Assembly (NCBI GenBank): GCA_023426545.1
Contig: JAFAAN010000083.1
Coordinates: 1 to 64,000, forward strand
Reading direction: 5' to 3'
Length of the DNA stretch: 64,000 nt
Origin: Pseudomonadota bacterium
GTDB taxonomy: Bacteria; Myxococcota; Myxococcia; Myxococcales; Myxococcaceae
Shown: positions 17,820-27,076 of the stretch, piece after piece
Position numbering within the stretch: position 1 is the stretch's first letter
Layout of the letters: every line of letters begins with the position of its first letter
The notes under the pieces: model-generated
What the model was told of the DNA's origin: nothing
The model's input: the letters and a program-made list of their open reading frames with translations, nothing else
Database searches by the model: none
Program-made: the position numbers and the translations under genes

Positions 17820-18658
17820 TGCCGCGCTCCCGCTCCCTCCTCGCCACACTCGCCCTCGCCGTGGGAACGCTCCACGGCGGCTGCATCGCCTATAACGACT
17901 CGTGCCAGCCCCTGGTCGAGGACCCCGATGCCGTCGTGGGCTACCTGGGCCATGAGGTGTTCCTCGACAAGAACTTCACGCGCCACGACAACCACGCGCT
18001 GGGCCAGCTCGTCGCGGATGCCTTCCTCCACGCGGAGGACGACTCCACGCGGCCCGCGATGCTGGGCGTCGTCAACGGCGGCTCGCTCCGCCAGGAGGGC
18101 CTGTGCGTGACGCGAACGTCGCTGCGCAAGGGCCCGCTCACCGACGGCGAGCTGCACGAGCTCATCCTCTTCGAGAACCTGGTGGTGACGGTGGACCTCA
18201 CCGAGAAGGAGCTCGTGGACATGATGGAGCAGTCCGTGGGCGCGCTGTACGTTGAAGGGCAGAGCATCACCTTTCCGTCGGGCGCCTTCCTCCACCTCTC
18301 GTCGGGCAGCTCGCTGCGCGTGGACTGCTCCCGGCCGCGCGGCGCGCGCGTGCGTGCGCTGACGGTCGGCGGCACGAGCGTGCCGCTGCCGCCGCGCGAG
18401 GACGTGTCCATCCGCTACCGCGTGGCGATGAACGCGTACATCCTCGATGGGGGAGACGGCTATGGCGCGGTGCTGGGCAACGCGGGCAAGGACCCGGGCC
18501 GCAACCCGGTGCAGGCGCGAAAGCTGGGCGGCACGGACGCCAACATCACCGCGGCGTACATGAAGTCGAAGCACCCGACGCCGGTGCAGGCGCTCATGGA
18601 GGAGCAGCGCGTCGTCTTCGAGAACTGTGCGCTGCCCGCGAGGCCCGCGGGCAGGTGA
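17819..18658 (+). CDS. Lipoprotein with 5'-nucleotidase C-terminal-type domain
   Basis: 279 residues. The lipobox LHGGC puts the Cys at about 21. The rest resembles only the substrate-recognition domain of UshA/5'-nucleotidases: DNHALGQLVADAF, VVNGGSLR, the GPLTDGELHELILFEN block, and GGDGYG near residue 217. The catalytic metallophosphatase domain is absent, so a nucleotide-binding rather than hydrolysing role is more likely. ATG overlaps the receptor TGA (TGATG), so the protein is probably made with the receptor. Confidence 0.78.
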   Translation: MPRSRSLLATLALAVGTLHGGCIAYNDSCQPLVEDPDAVVGYLGHEVFLDKNFTRHDNHALGQLVADAFLHAEDDSTRPAMLGVVNGGSLRQEGLCVTRTSLRKGPLTDGELHELILFENLVVTVDLTEKELVDMMEQSVGALYVEGQSITFPSGAFLHLSSGSSLRVDCSRPRGARVRALTVGGTSVPLPPREDVSIRYRVAMNAYILDGGDGYGAVLGNAGKDPGRNPVQARKLGGTDANITAAYMKSKHPTPVQALMEEQRVVFENCALPARPAGR

Positions 18659-18695
18659 GGCAGGGGCGCCGGCTGGAAGGGCCCGCCCCTGGGGG

Positions 18696-18965
18696 CTACT
18701 TGGGCTCTTCCGAGGGAGCTGCCGCCACGGCCACGGCCGGCTGGGCGGGGGCCGGCGCGGGCGCCGGTGCCGCGGCGGGGCGCGGCGGCGGGCTGAGCAC
18801 GTCGTTCACCGAGGGCATCTTCCGGATGTCCCCACGCGCGACCTTCCACGCCTGCTGGACAATCCACGACAGCGACCGGTCCTGGCGGGTCGCCTCACGC
18901 TGGATCTCCTCCAGCATGTCCTCGGGGAAGTAGAGACTCTGCTTACGATGGTCTGTCGTTGCCAT
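18696..18965 (-). CDS. Small ribbon-helix-helix-like protein, Ala/Pro tail (paralogue 2)
   Basis: 89 residues. The first ~55 (KQSLYFPEDMLEEIQREATR... SLSWIVQQAW) have the strand-helix-helix pattern of CopG/Arc-like proteins, here of the kind found only in myxobacteria. The last ~30 residues are an Ala/Pro tail. It shares over half its N-terminal residues with the gene 6 bases upstream, pointing to tandem duplication. DNA binding is an inference from the fold. Confidence 0.72.
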   Translation of the reverse strand: MATTDHRKQSLYFPEDMLEEIQREATRQDRSLSWIVQQAWKVARGDIRKMPSVNDVLSPPPRPAAAPAPAPAPAQPAVAVAAAPSEEPK

Positions 18966-18971
18966 CCGTCG

Positions 18972-19175
18972 TTACTCCTCCCGAGGGTCCTGTCTCTCGT
19001 CGCCAGTCACGTCATTGACCGCGGGGAACGACTTGATGCGCTCCCGAGCGATTTTCCATGCCTGCTGCACGACCCACGAAAGGGAGCGGTCCTGGCGGGT
19101 CGCCTCTTCCTGGATTTCCTTCAGCATCTCCTCGGGGAAGTACAGCGACTGCTTGCGCTTGTCGGTGCCTGCCAT
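18972..19175 (-). CDS. Small ribbon-helix-helix-like protein (paralogue 1)
   Basis: 67 residues. KQSLYFPEEMLKEIQEEATR and SLSWVVQQAWK are nearly identical to its downstream neighbour. The ATG at 19175 is chosen because similarity to the paralogue begins there (M-A-x-T-D-x-R-K-Q-S-L); upstream in-frame codons are unconserved. A sigma-70-like promoter is at 19227-19255. It lacks the Ala/Pro tail. Family resembles the uncharacterised myxobacterial CopG-like group. Confidence 0.72.
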   Translation of the reverse strand: MAGTDKRKQSLYFPEEMLKEIQEEATRQDRSLSWVVQQAWKIARERIKSFPAVNDVTGDERQDPREE

Positions 19176-19226
19176 ACTTGGGTCTCCGGGGCGGATTTTG
19201 GGGGACGACCTGAACACACCTGAGCC

Positions 19227-19255
19227 GTTATCCGACAGACTCCCAAGTGGGTCAA
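19227..19255 (-). promoter_or_regulatory. Promoter of the RHH-like pair
   Basis: Minus strand TTGACC (19255-19250), a 17-base spacer, GATAAC (19232-19227). The -35 matches 5 of 6 and the -10 four of 6 bases. It lies 52 bases upstream of the paralogue-1 start. Confidence 0.5.
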
Positions 19256-19337
19256 CGGTTTCCAAGGACTCATTCCGCGGTCGCACGGTTCGTCCGCCGG
19301 CTCGTCCAGTTGCACGTAAGCTGTGCAATCCGGCGCG

Positions 19338-19378
19338 AAAAAGGAAACGCCCCGGGCTCCGCGAGGAAGCCCGGGGCG
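19338..19378 (-). terminator. Intrinsic terminator of the candidate sRNA
   Basis: Read on the minus strand: CGCCCCGGGCT, a 9-base loop, AGCCCGGGGCG, then TTTCCTTTTT. The stem is perfect for 11 bp. Confidence 0.65.
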
Positions 19379-19543
19379 CTTCGGAAAGAGGGACCGCCTG
19401 GAAAGAATCTCCGGGCGGACCCGTGGACCCAGAGGGGGAGGGGGGGGGACCCCTAGGTCCAACAGCTCAAAATTCGACCGTCTCCTGAACAACGCGCGCG
19501 GTCGCGTGTATTTCTGCGACCGCCTCCACGCTGATTCGATGTT
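19338..19543 (-). ncRNA. Candidate small RNA, ~206 nt
   Basis: A transcription unit without a credible ORF: TTGAAG-N17-TATGAT promoter at 19578-19550, then hairpin GCGGTCGC/GCGACCGC (19523-19498), a nine-C run (19448-19440) inside a GGACC/GGTCC-bounded region, and a terminal 11-bp GC hairpin (19378-19348) followed by TTTCCTTTTT. It ends before the promoter of the RHH-like pair. Predicted from sequence only. Confidence 0.5.
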
Positions 19544-19549
19544 GTGACG

Positions 19550-19578
19550 ATCATAAGAATCAGCCCCCCTGCCTTCAA
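19550..19578 (-). promoter_or_regulatory. Promoter of the candidate sRNA
   Basis: Minus strand TTGAAG (19578-19573), 17-base spacer, TATGAT (19555-19550). Five of six -10 bases match consensus. It is divergent from tilS, whose start is 54 bases away. Confidence 0.55.
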
Positions 19579-19631
19579 CCGCACGTGTTCCTGTAACCCG
19601 CCCACAAGACACTCCATTCCACTGCCGTCCG

Positions 19632-20987
19632 ATGCCCCGTAACGAATCCGCCACACTGCTGCTGACGACGACGCTTCTCGCTGCGTACACCCGCTTGGGT
19701 CTGGAGGGAGGCTCGGTGCTGCTCGCCGTGTCCGGCGGCGCTGATTCGATGGCGCTGCTGGTGGGCACCGCGCACGTGGCCGAGGCGCTGCGGCTGCGCG
19801 TGGAGGTCGCCACGCTGGACCATGGCCTCCGTCCCGAGGCCGCCGAGGAGAGCCGCTCGGTTGCTCGCCTGGCGGCCGCGCATGGGCTGCCCTGCCACGT
19901 TCGCGCGCTGCATCTGCAAGCGGGCGCGGGGGTCGAGGCCAGGGCGCGCGAGGCGCGCTACGCGGCCCTGGAGGCGCTGCGGCGCGAGCGGGGCCTCCAG
20001 GTGGTGGCCACCGCGCACACGGCGTCGGACCAGGCGGAGACGCTCCTCATGCGTCTGGCGCGCGGCACCTCGCTGCGGGGCGCCGTGGGCATCCACGCGT
20101 CCCGCGCCGGGCTGGTGCGGCCGCTGCTGGAGCGCACCCGCGCGGACGTGGTGGCCTTCCTGGATGAACAGGGTGTCGCCTTTGCGACAGACCCCATGAA
20201 CGCCGACCCTGTTCACTTCCGGACGCGCGTCCGCCTGGACGTGCTGCCGGCCCTCTCCCGCGCCGCGGGCTTCGCGGTGGAGCCGCACCTGGCCGCCTTC
20301 GCGCGCGTCGCCGCGGAGGACGAGGCGCTGCTGTCCTCCATCGCGGACGCGGCCTTCGAGCGGCTGCGCCTGGAGGATGGGGCACTGGACGCGGTGGGGG
20401 TGCGCGCGCTGGAGCCCGCGCTGCGGAGGCGGGTGCTCGCCCGGCTGGTGGCGGGCGTGGACGCGGCGGTGGACGAGGCCACGCTGGCGCGCGTGCAGCG
20501 CGCGGTGGAGCAGGGGGCGACGGCCACGCTGGGGCGGGGCTACGTGCTGCGCGCCACCAGCGGCCGGGTGCGCTGCGTCCGGCAGACGGCCTTGGCGCCA
20601 CCGCCCGAGCTGCGGCTGGAGCGTGCGGGCGCCCGCGGGGCGTTCATGGGCACGGGGTGGGAATTTTCCGTCGAATCCGCACCGCCTCCGCCGGGAGTGC
20701 TCGGGCTGGCGCTCGGGGACGGGACGCGCTGGCCGCTGACCGTGCGGACGCGCCTCCCGGGGGACCGGGTCCGCACCGCCCGGGGACAACGAAAACTCCA
20801 GGACGTGTTGGTGGATCTTCGAGTGCCCGCGGAAGCGCGGGCGACGCGTCCCGTGGTGGTGGACGCCGAGGGGCGGGTGTTGTGGCTTCCCGGCCTCTGG
20901 CCGCCCGCGGCTTCACCAGGGGCCGCCAGGGAGTTCCTCTGGGCGGTTCCTCCCGGTCCGAGCATTCAGCGGGCCGCAGCGTTATAG
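19632..20987 (+). CDS. tilS: tRNA(Ile)-lysidine synthase
   Basis: Modifies the C34 wobble base of tRNA-Ile(CAU) to lysidine with lysine and ATP. The PP-loop LLAVSGGADS has SGGADS at 34-39. The N-type ATPase core covers about residues 28-220 (HTASDQAETLLMRLARGTS is the family's second motif). The C-terminal ~90 residues form a TilS substrate-binding domain (around 360-450: GDGTRWPLTVRTRLPGDRVR, LQDVLVDLRVPAEAR). 451 residues, normal length. Essential in most bacteria. Confidence 0.93.
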   Translation: MPRNESATLLLTTTLLAAYTRLGLEGGSVLLAVSGGADSMALLVGTAHVAEALRLRVEVATLDHGLRPEAAEESRSVARLAAAHGLPCHVRALHLQAGAGVEARAREARYAALEALRRERGLQVVATAHTASDQAETLLMRLARGTSLRGAVGIHASRAGLVRPLLERTRADVVAFLDEQGVAFATDPMNADPVHFRTRVRLDVLPALSRAAGFAVEPHLAAFARVAAEDEALLSSIADAAFERLRLEDGALDAVGVRALEPALRRRVLARLVAGVDAAVDEATLARVQRAVEQGATATLGRGYVLRATSGRVRCVRQTALAPPPELRLERAGARGAFMGTGWEFSVESAPPPPGVLGLALGDGTRWPLTVRTRLPGDRVRTARGQRKLQDVLVDLRVPAEARATRPVVVDAEGRVLWLPGLWPPAASPGAAREFLWAVPPGPSIQRAAAL

Positions 20988-21033
20988 AGTGGCAGAGTCG
21001 CAGTTCGGGGGATGGGCGCGGCCCCCTAAATAG

Positions 21034-21062
21034 TTGAGGGTTTTTTGCTGTTGCTGATACGG
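21034..21062 (+). promoter_or_regulatory. Possible ftsH promoter
   Basis: TTGAGG (21034-21039), a 17-base spacer, ATACGG (21057-21062). It is the only reasonable -35/-10 in the 180-bp tilS-ftsH gap. The overlapping CCCT...AGGG-TTTTTT could be a weak terminator for tilS. Confidence 0.35.
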
Positions 21063-21167
21063 TCCGTCGCTGGGGAGCTCGCCTGGTGTCGGCCAAGTGA
21101 TGGATAAAGCTGGGGTTCTTCCTGGCGCGGCCCTCATCCCGCCGAGTTTCGAAAGGGCAGCTGACAC

Positions 21168-23084
<1,917 letters not shown>

Positions 23085-23114
23085 GCTCGGCGCAGCTACC
23101 ACGCTGAAACGAAG

Positions 23115-23147
23115 AAGGCCCTTCCCACGAACGGTGGGAAGGGCCTT
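23115..23147. terminator. Bidirectional terminator between ftsH and pirin
   Basis: Perfect 14-bp stem AAGGCCCTTCCCAC (23115-23128) with a 5-base loop, followed by TTGCTTTT on the plus strand; the A-rich left side gives a T-rich tail for the minus-strand pirin operon. Confidence 0.75.
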
Positions 23148-23153
23148 TTGCTT

Positions 23154-24080
23154 TTAGGGATCGCGGACGGGGAGGGGGGCCTCGGGCAGCGGGATGAACT
23201 CCGTCTCCTCCGGGACGCGGGCGAAGCGCTGGGCCTGCCAGTCCGCCTTGGCCTGCTCCAGCCGCTCCTTCGAGCTGGAGACGAAGTTCCAGAAGATGTA
23301 CCGCGGCCCGTCCATGGGCTCGCCGCCGAGCGCGAGCAGCCGCGCGGCCGCGGTGGCGTGGACCGTGACGGCCTTGCCCGGACGGAAGACGAGCAGCTCG
23401 CCCGGCTGGAAGGCGACGCCGTCCACCTCCACCGTGCCCTCGACGAGGTACAGCGCGCGCTCCACGTGCTCGGCCGGAATGACGAAGCGCGCGCCCGCGT
23501 CCAGGGCCACGTCCGCGTAGAACATGTCCGACAGCGTCTGCACCGGCGAACGCTGGCCGTGCATGGCGCCGGTGATGACGCGCATCCGAACGCCCTCGCC
23601 CTCGTGGAAGGGCATCTGCGTCTCGGGGTGGTGCACGAAGGCCGGCGCCGTCTCTTCATGGCGCTTGGGCAGCGCCACCCACGCCTGGATGCCGAAGAGC
23701 CGGCTGCCCGCGGCGCGAGGGCCGGGGCCGGTGCGCTCCGAGTGGACGATGCCACTGCCGGCCGTCATCCAGTTCACCGCGCCGGGGCGGATGGGCTGCA
23801 CCGAGCCCAGGCTGTCCCGGTGCAGCACCTCGCCCTCGAAGAGGTAGGTGACGGTGGCCAGGCCGATGTGCGGGTGAGGCCGCACATCCAGCCCGTTGCC
23901 GGGCTCGAAGCCGGCGGGGCCCATCTGGTCGAGGAAGATGAAGGGCCCCACCATCCGGCGGCGGGCCGAGGGCAGCGCCCGCCGCACCTGGAAGCCGTCG
24001 CCCAGGTCCCTCGAGGGCGCGACGATGTGTGTCTCCATCGAAGGGGGCAGCTGCTCCGCGTTCATGTCGTCCCGGCTCAT
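23154..24080 (-). CDS. Pirin family protein
   Basis: 308 residues with two cupin domains. The metal ligands of pirins are visible near 68-70 and 114 (RPHPHIG and SGIVHSE). Known members act as quercetin 2,3-dioxygenase or redox cofactors; substrate here is unknown. The gene follows a second pirin by 33 bases and is the last gene before the shared terminator. Confidence 0.85.
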   Translation of the reverse strand: MSRDDMNAEQLPPSMETHIVAPSRDLGDGFQVRRALPSARRRMVGPFIFLDQMGPAGFEPGNGLDVRPHPHIGLATVTYLFEGEVLHRDSLGSVQPIRPGAVNWMTAGSGIVHSERTGPGPRAAGSRLFGIQAWVALPKRHEETAPAFVHHPETQMPFHEGEGVRMRVITGAMHGQRSPVQTLSDMFYADVALDAGARFVIPAEHVERALYLVEGTVEVDGVAFQPGELLVFRPGKAVTVHATAAARLLALGGEPMDGPRYIFWNFVSSSKERLEQAKADWQAQRFARVPEETEFIPLPEAPLPVRDP

Positions 24081-24113
24081 GCTCGTGCTCTCTCTTTCGT
24101 TCCGCGCTTCAGG

Positions 24114-24809
24114 TCAGGCCAGGTCGAACAGCAAGGCTTCCATCGGCTCCGTGGCGGACAGCACCAGCTGCGACTCGTCCGATACCGCGACGCCGTCCCC
24201 CGCCTTCACGTCCACGCCGTTGAACGTGCCCTTGCCTCGCGCCACCTGCAGCCAGGCGTGGCGGCCCGGAGCCAGCGTGTACGACGCCTGCTCGCCCTTG
24301 CCCAGCAGCGTCGCATGGAGCGACACGTCCTGATGCACCGTGAGACTTCCGTCGCGGGCGTCCGGGCTGGCCACCACCCGCCAGCGGCCCTGGCGCTCGG
24401 TCTCCGGGAAGGCCTTCTGCTCGTAGCTGGGCGTCAGGCCCCGGCGGTCGGGGAGAATCCAGATCTGGAGGAAGTGCAGGTTCTCATCCGCGCCGTTCAT
24501 CTCGCTGTGCAGCACGCCCGTGCCGGCCGTCATCCGCTGCACCTCCCCCGCGCGCAGCAGGCCGGAGCCGCCCGTGCTGTCGCGGTGGGCAATGGCCCCG
24601 CTGAGGGGATAGGTGATGATCTCCATGTCCCGGTGCGGGTGCGTGTCGAAGCCCTCGTGGGGCGCGACGCGGTCCTCGTTGATGACGCGCAGGGCGCGGA
24701 AGCCCATGAAGTCAGGGTCGTAGTAGCTCGCGAACGAGAAGGTGTGGTGGGAGTCCAGCCAGCCGTGGTTGGCATGGCCGCGAGCCTCGGAGGGGCGGAT
24801 GGCAATCAT
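24114..24809 (-). CDS. Pirin family protein (YhaK-type)
   Basis: 231 residues, the short single-cupin-like type. DTHPHRDMEIITYPLSG (near 54-70) and MTAGTGVLHSEMN (around 92-104) carry the putative iron ligands His/His/His/Glu. First gene of the two-pirin unit. An operator-like palindrome at 24916-24933 lies 107 bases upstream, in the short gap after the LysR gene. Confidence 0.85.
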   Translation of the reverse strand: MIAIRPSEARGHANHGWLDSHHTFSFASYYDPDFMGFRALRVINEDRVAPHEGFDTHPHRDMEIITYPLSGAIAHRDSTGGSGLLRAGEVQRMTAGTGVLHSEMNGADENLHFLQIWILPDRRGLTPSYEQKAFPETERQGRWRVVASPDARDGSLTVHQDVSLHATLLGKGEQASYTLAPGRHAWLQVARGKGTFNGVDVKAGDGVAVSDESQLVLSATEPMEALLFDLA

Positions 24810-24915
24810 GACGTTCCTTTCCGCGGCAGCGCCGGGATGGCGGCCGCTGTTTCGTTTCGACTGTCATGATGTGCGCGAGGCCCCTTGGGGACTAGGCGTG
24901 GACAATGGGATGCAT

Positions 24916-24933
24916 CGTTCCATGGGTGGAACG
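24916..24933. promoter_or_regulatory. Operator-like palindrome upstream of the pirins
   Basis: CGTTCCA-TGGG-TGGAACG, perfect 7-bp arms. The core GTTCCATGGGTGGAAC (24917-24932) differs by one base from the core at 25848-25863. Confidence 0.6.
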
Positions 24934-24943
24934 GGTGTGCCGC

Positions 24944-25825
24944 TCACCCGGGGGAGGGCCAGTGCTCACGCAGGCACTCCACGAAGGCCATCACCTTGGG
25001 CGAGTGGTGCCGCGTGCTGGGGTAGACGGCGTGGATCGGGGCCCCCGTGGAGCTCCAGTCCGGCAGGATGCGCTGCAGGCGCCCGGCGGCAAGCTCCGAG
25101 GTGAAGTGCAAGGTGGGGAGCAGGGCGATGCCGGCGCCCGCGCGCGCCACCGCGTAGAGCATGTCCGGCTCGTTCACCACGAGCCGGGCGGGCACCTTGA
25201 CGTCCACCGAGCGGCCGCCCGAGCTGAGCGTCCAGACGTTGTTCTCCAGCCCGGAGCCGAAGAGAAGGCAGTCGTGCTTCTCCAGGTCTTTCGGCGTCTT
25301 CGGCGTCCCGCGCGCCTTGAGGTAGCTGGGCGCGGCGATGACGACGCGCTCCACGCTCCCCAGCCGCCGGGCCATGAGCGACGAGTCCGCCAGCCGTCCG
25401 GCGCGCACCGCCAGGTCGAAGCCCTCCTCCATCAGGTCCACGGTGCGGTCGGTACACACCAGCTCGACCTGCACCTCCGGGTATTGCCCGAGGAAGGTGG
25501 ACACCAGCGGTCCGATGAAGCTGAAGGTCAGCGGCGTCGTCACGCGCAGCAGGCCATGCGGCGCGGCCTGCATCCGCGTCACCGCCAACTCGGCCAACTC
25601 TGCCTCCGCGACGATGCGCGCGCAGTGCTCGTAGTACGTCCGGCCCACCTCGGTGAGGCGCAGCTTGCGGGTGGTGCGTTGCAGCAGCTGCGCGCCCACC
25701 CGCGTCTCCAGCTCCGACACCTTCCGGCTCACCGTGGACTTGGGCATCCGCAGCCCGCGGGCCGCCGCGGTGAAGCTGCCTGCCTGTACCACGCGCGCGA
25801 AGATGAGCAGCTCGTTGAGGTCCAT
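24944..25825 (-). CDS. LysR-type transcriptional regulator
   Basis: 293 residues from ATG 25825, where MDLNELLIFARVVQAGSF, the usual LysR opening, begins; an upstream GTG adds 7 odd residues. Winged helix at 1-60 (AGSFTAAARGL, PKSTVSRKVSELE), LysR effector-binding domain from about 90. Ligand unknown. It lies between the two pirins and the divergent yceI-osmC genes, with matching palindromes upstream of each side, so it most likely controls both and itself. Confidence 0.9.
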   Translation of the reverse strand: MDLNELLIFARVVQAGSFTAAARGLRMPKSTVSRKVSELETRVGAQLLQRTTRKLRLTEVGRTYYEHCARIVAEAELAELAVTRMQAAPHGLLRVTTPLTFSFIGPLVSTFLGQYPEVQVELVCTDRTVDLMEEGFDLAVRAGRLADSSLMARRLGSVERVVIAAPSYLKARGTPKTPKDLEKHDCLLFGSGLENNVWTLSSGGRSVDVKVPARLVVNEPDMLYAVARAGAGIALLPTLHFTSELAAGRLQRILPDWSSTGAPIHAVYPSTRHHSPKVMAFVECLREHWPSPG

Positions 25826-25844
25826 GGCGTGTCGTCCCCGGGGC

Positions 25845-25866
25845 ACTGTTCCGTGGGTGGAACAGT
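25845..25866. promoter_or_regulatory. Operator-like palindrome at the LysR/yceI divergent promoter
   Basis: ACTGTTCC-GTGGGT-GGAACAGT, perfect 8-bp arms, centred 31 bases from the LysR start. Its GTTCC-x-TGGGTGGAAC core repeats that at 24917-24932. Typical place for an autoregulatory LysR site, though a strict T-N11-A is not present. Confidence 0.65.
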
Positions 25867-25958
25867 TCTTCCAGTCTGGCCCATCTAATCAAGACCGGGG
25901 GCCACCGCTACCTTCCTCCTCGTCGAACACACCGCTTCACCGAAAAGGAAGACACCTC

Positions 25959-26507
25959 ATGGCCACCACGAACTGGAACATCGATACCACCCACTCCGGC
26001 ATCCACTTCTCCGTCCGCCACATGGTCATCGCCAAGGTGCGCGGCAACTTCCGCAAGTACAGCGGCGCGGTGTCGCTGGACGAGCAGGACATCACCCGCT
26101 CCTCCGTTGCCGTCACCATCGAGACGGGCAGCATCGACACGGGCGTCGAGCAGCGCGACAACCACCTGCGCTCGCCGGACTTCTTCGACGTGGAGAAGTT
26201 CCCCAGCATCTCCTTCCAGAGCACGAAGGTGGAGAAGACCTCCGGCGACGGGCTGAAGGTGACGGGCAACCTGACCATCCGTGACGTCACCCGCGAGGTG
26301 GTGCTCGACGTCGAGCAGCTCGGGGCGGGCAAGGACCCCTGGGGCAACCTCAAGGCGGCGTTCGAGGCGAAGACGTCGGTGGACCGCCGCGACTTCGGCC
26401 TGACGTGGAACCAGGCCCTGGAGGCGGGCGGCGTGCTCGTCGGCGAGAAGATCGAGATCTCCATCGAGGTGCAGGCGGTGAAGGCGCAGGCCGGGCAGGC
26501 GGCCTGA
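25959..26507 (+). CDS. YceI family protein (polyisoprenoid-binding)
   Basis: 182 residues. NWNIDTTHSGIHFSVRHM at the start and the DRRDFGLTWN box near 148-157 are classic YceI features. These lipocalin-like proteins bind isoprenoid or amide molecules and are induced by stress; no signal peptide is seen, so it is the cytosolic kind. ATG 25959 is preceded by AAGGAAG. Divergent from LysR and 79 bases ahead of osmC-like gene. Confidence 0.85.
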   Translation: MATTNWNIDTTHSGIHFSVRHMVIAKVRGNFRKYSGAVSLDEQDITRSSVAVTIETGSIDTGVEQRDNHLRSPDFFDVEKFPSISFQSTKVEKTSGDGLKVTGNLTIRDVTREVVLDVEQLGAGKDPWGNLKAAFEAKTSVDRRDFGLTWNQALEAGGVLVGEKIEISIEVQAVKAQAGQAA

Positions 26508-26586
26508 GCCCCGCGAGCCCCTTGTCCGGAGGCGCCTGTCCCGGGCCTCCGGTCGACCTCCCTCCACGCATCGACCCGAGAGCGCC

Positions 26587-26991
26587 ATGAAGACCCACAG
26601 CCAGACCGAGAAGCCCGGAGCGTTCCGCCAGGTCCTCCAGACCGGCGCCCATACCTTGTACGCGGACGTAGGCCAGCCCCTGGGCGGGCAGGACTCCGCC
26701 CCCGGTCCCCACGACTTCTTCGACGCCTCGCTGGCGGCGTGCAAGGCCCTGACGGCCTCGTGGTACGCCAAGCGCCACGGTCTTGCCCTGGAGCGCGTGG
26801 AGACGCAGGTCGAGCGCGACGACTCGCGGGAGCGGCAGGGCACCTATTCGCTCAGGGTGAAGCTGGCGTTCCACGGGGCGCTGTCCCCCGAGGACAAGCA
26901 GCGGCTGTACAACGCCGTCGCGCAGTGCCCCATCCACAAGCTGATGACGACGTCCACCGTGGAGGTCGTGACGGAGCCGCTCGACACGTGA
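26587..26991 (+). CDS. OsmC/Ohr family peroxidase-like protein
   Basis: 134 residues. The two redox Cys of OsmC/Ohr are in place: AACK (about 54) and QCPIH (about 118), with helix FFDASLAACKALTASWYA. These proteins reduce organic peroxides. Cotranscribed with yceI probably; with pirins and LysR it forms an apparent oxidative-stress locus. Confidence 0.82.
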   Translation: MKTHSQTEKPGAFRQVLQTGAHTLYADVGQPLGGQDSAPGPHDFFDASLAACKALTASWYAKRHGLALERVETQVERDDSRERQGTYSLRVKLAFHGALSPEDKQRLYNAVAQCPIHKLMTTSTVEVVTEPLDT

Positions 26992-27076
26992 GTCCCCCGG
27001 CGGTCGCCGGGGCGGTAGGGTAGGCGGCGTGCCCCGTCGTGGCGGCGGCGCGCAGCCCCCTGCCTGGAGCCCCCCG

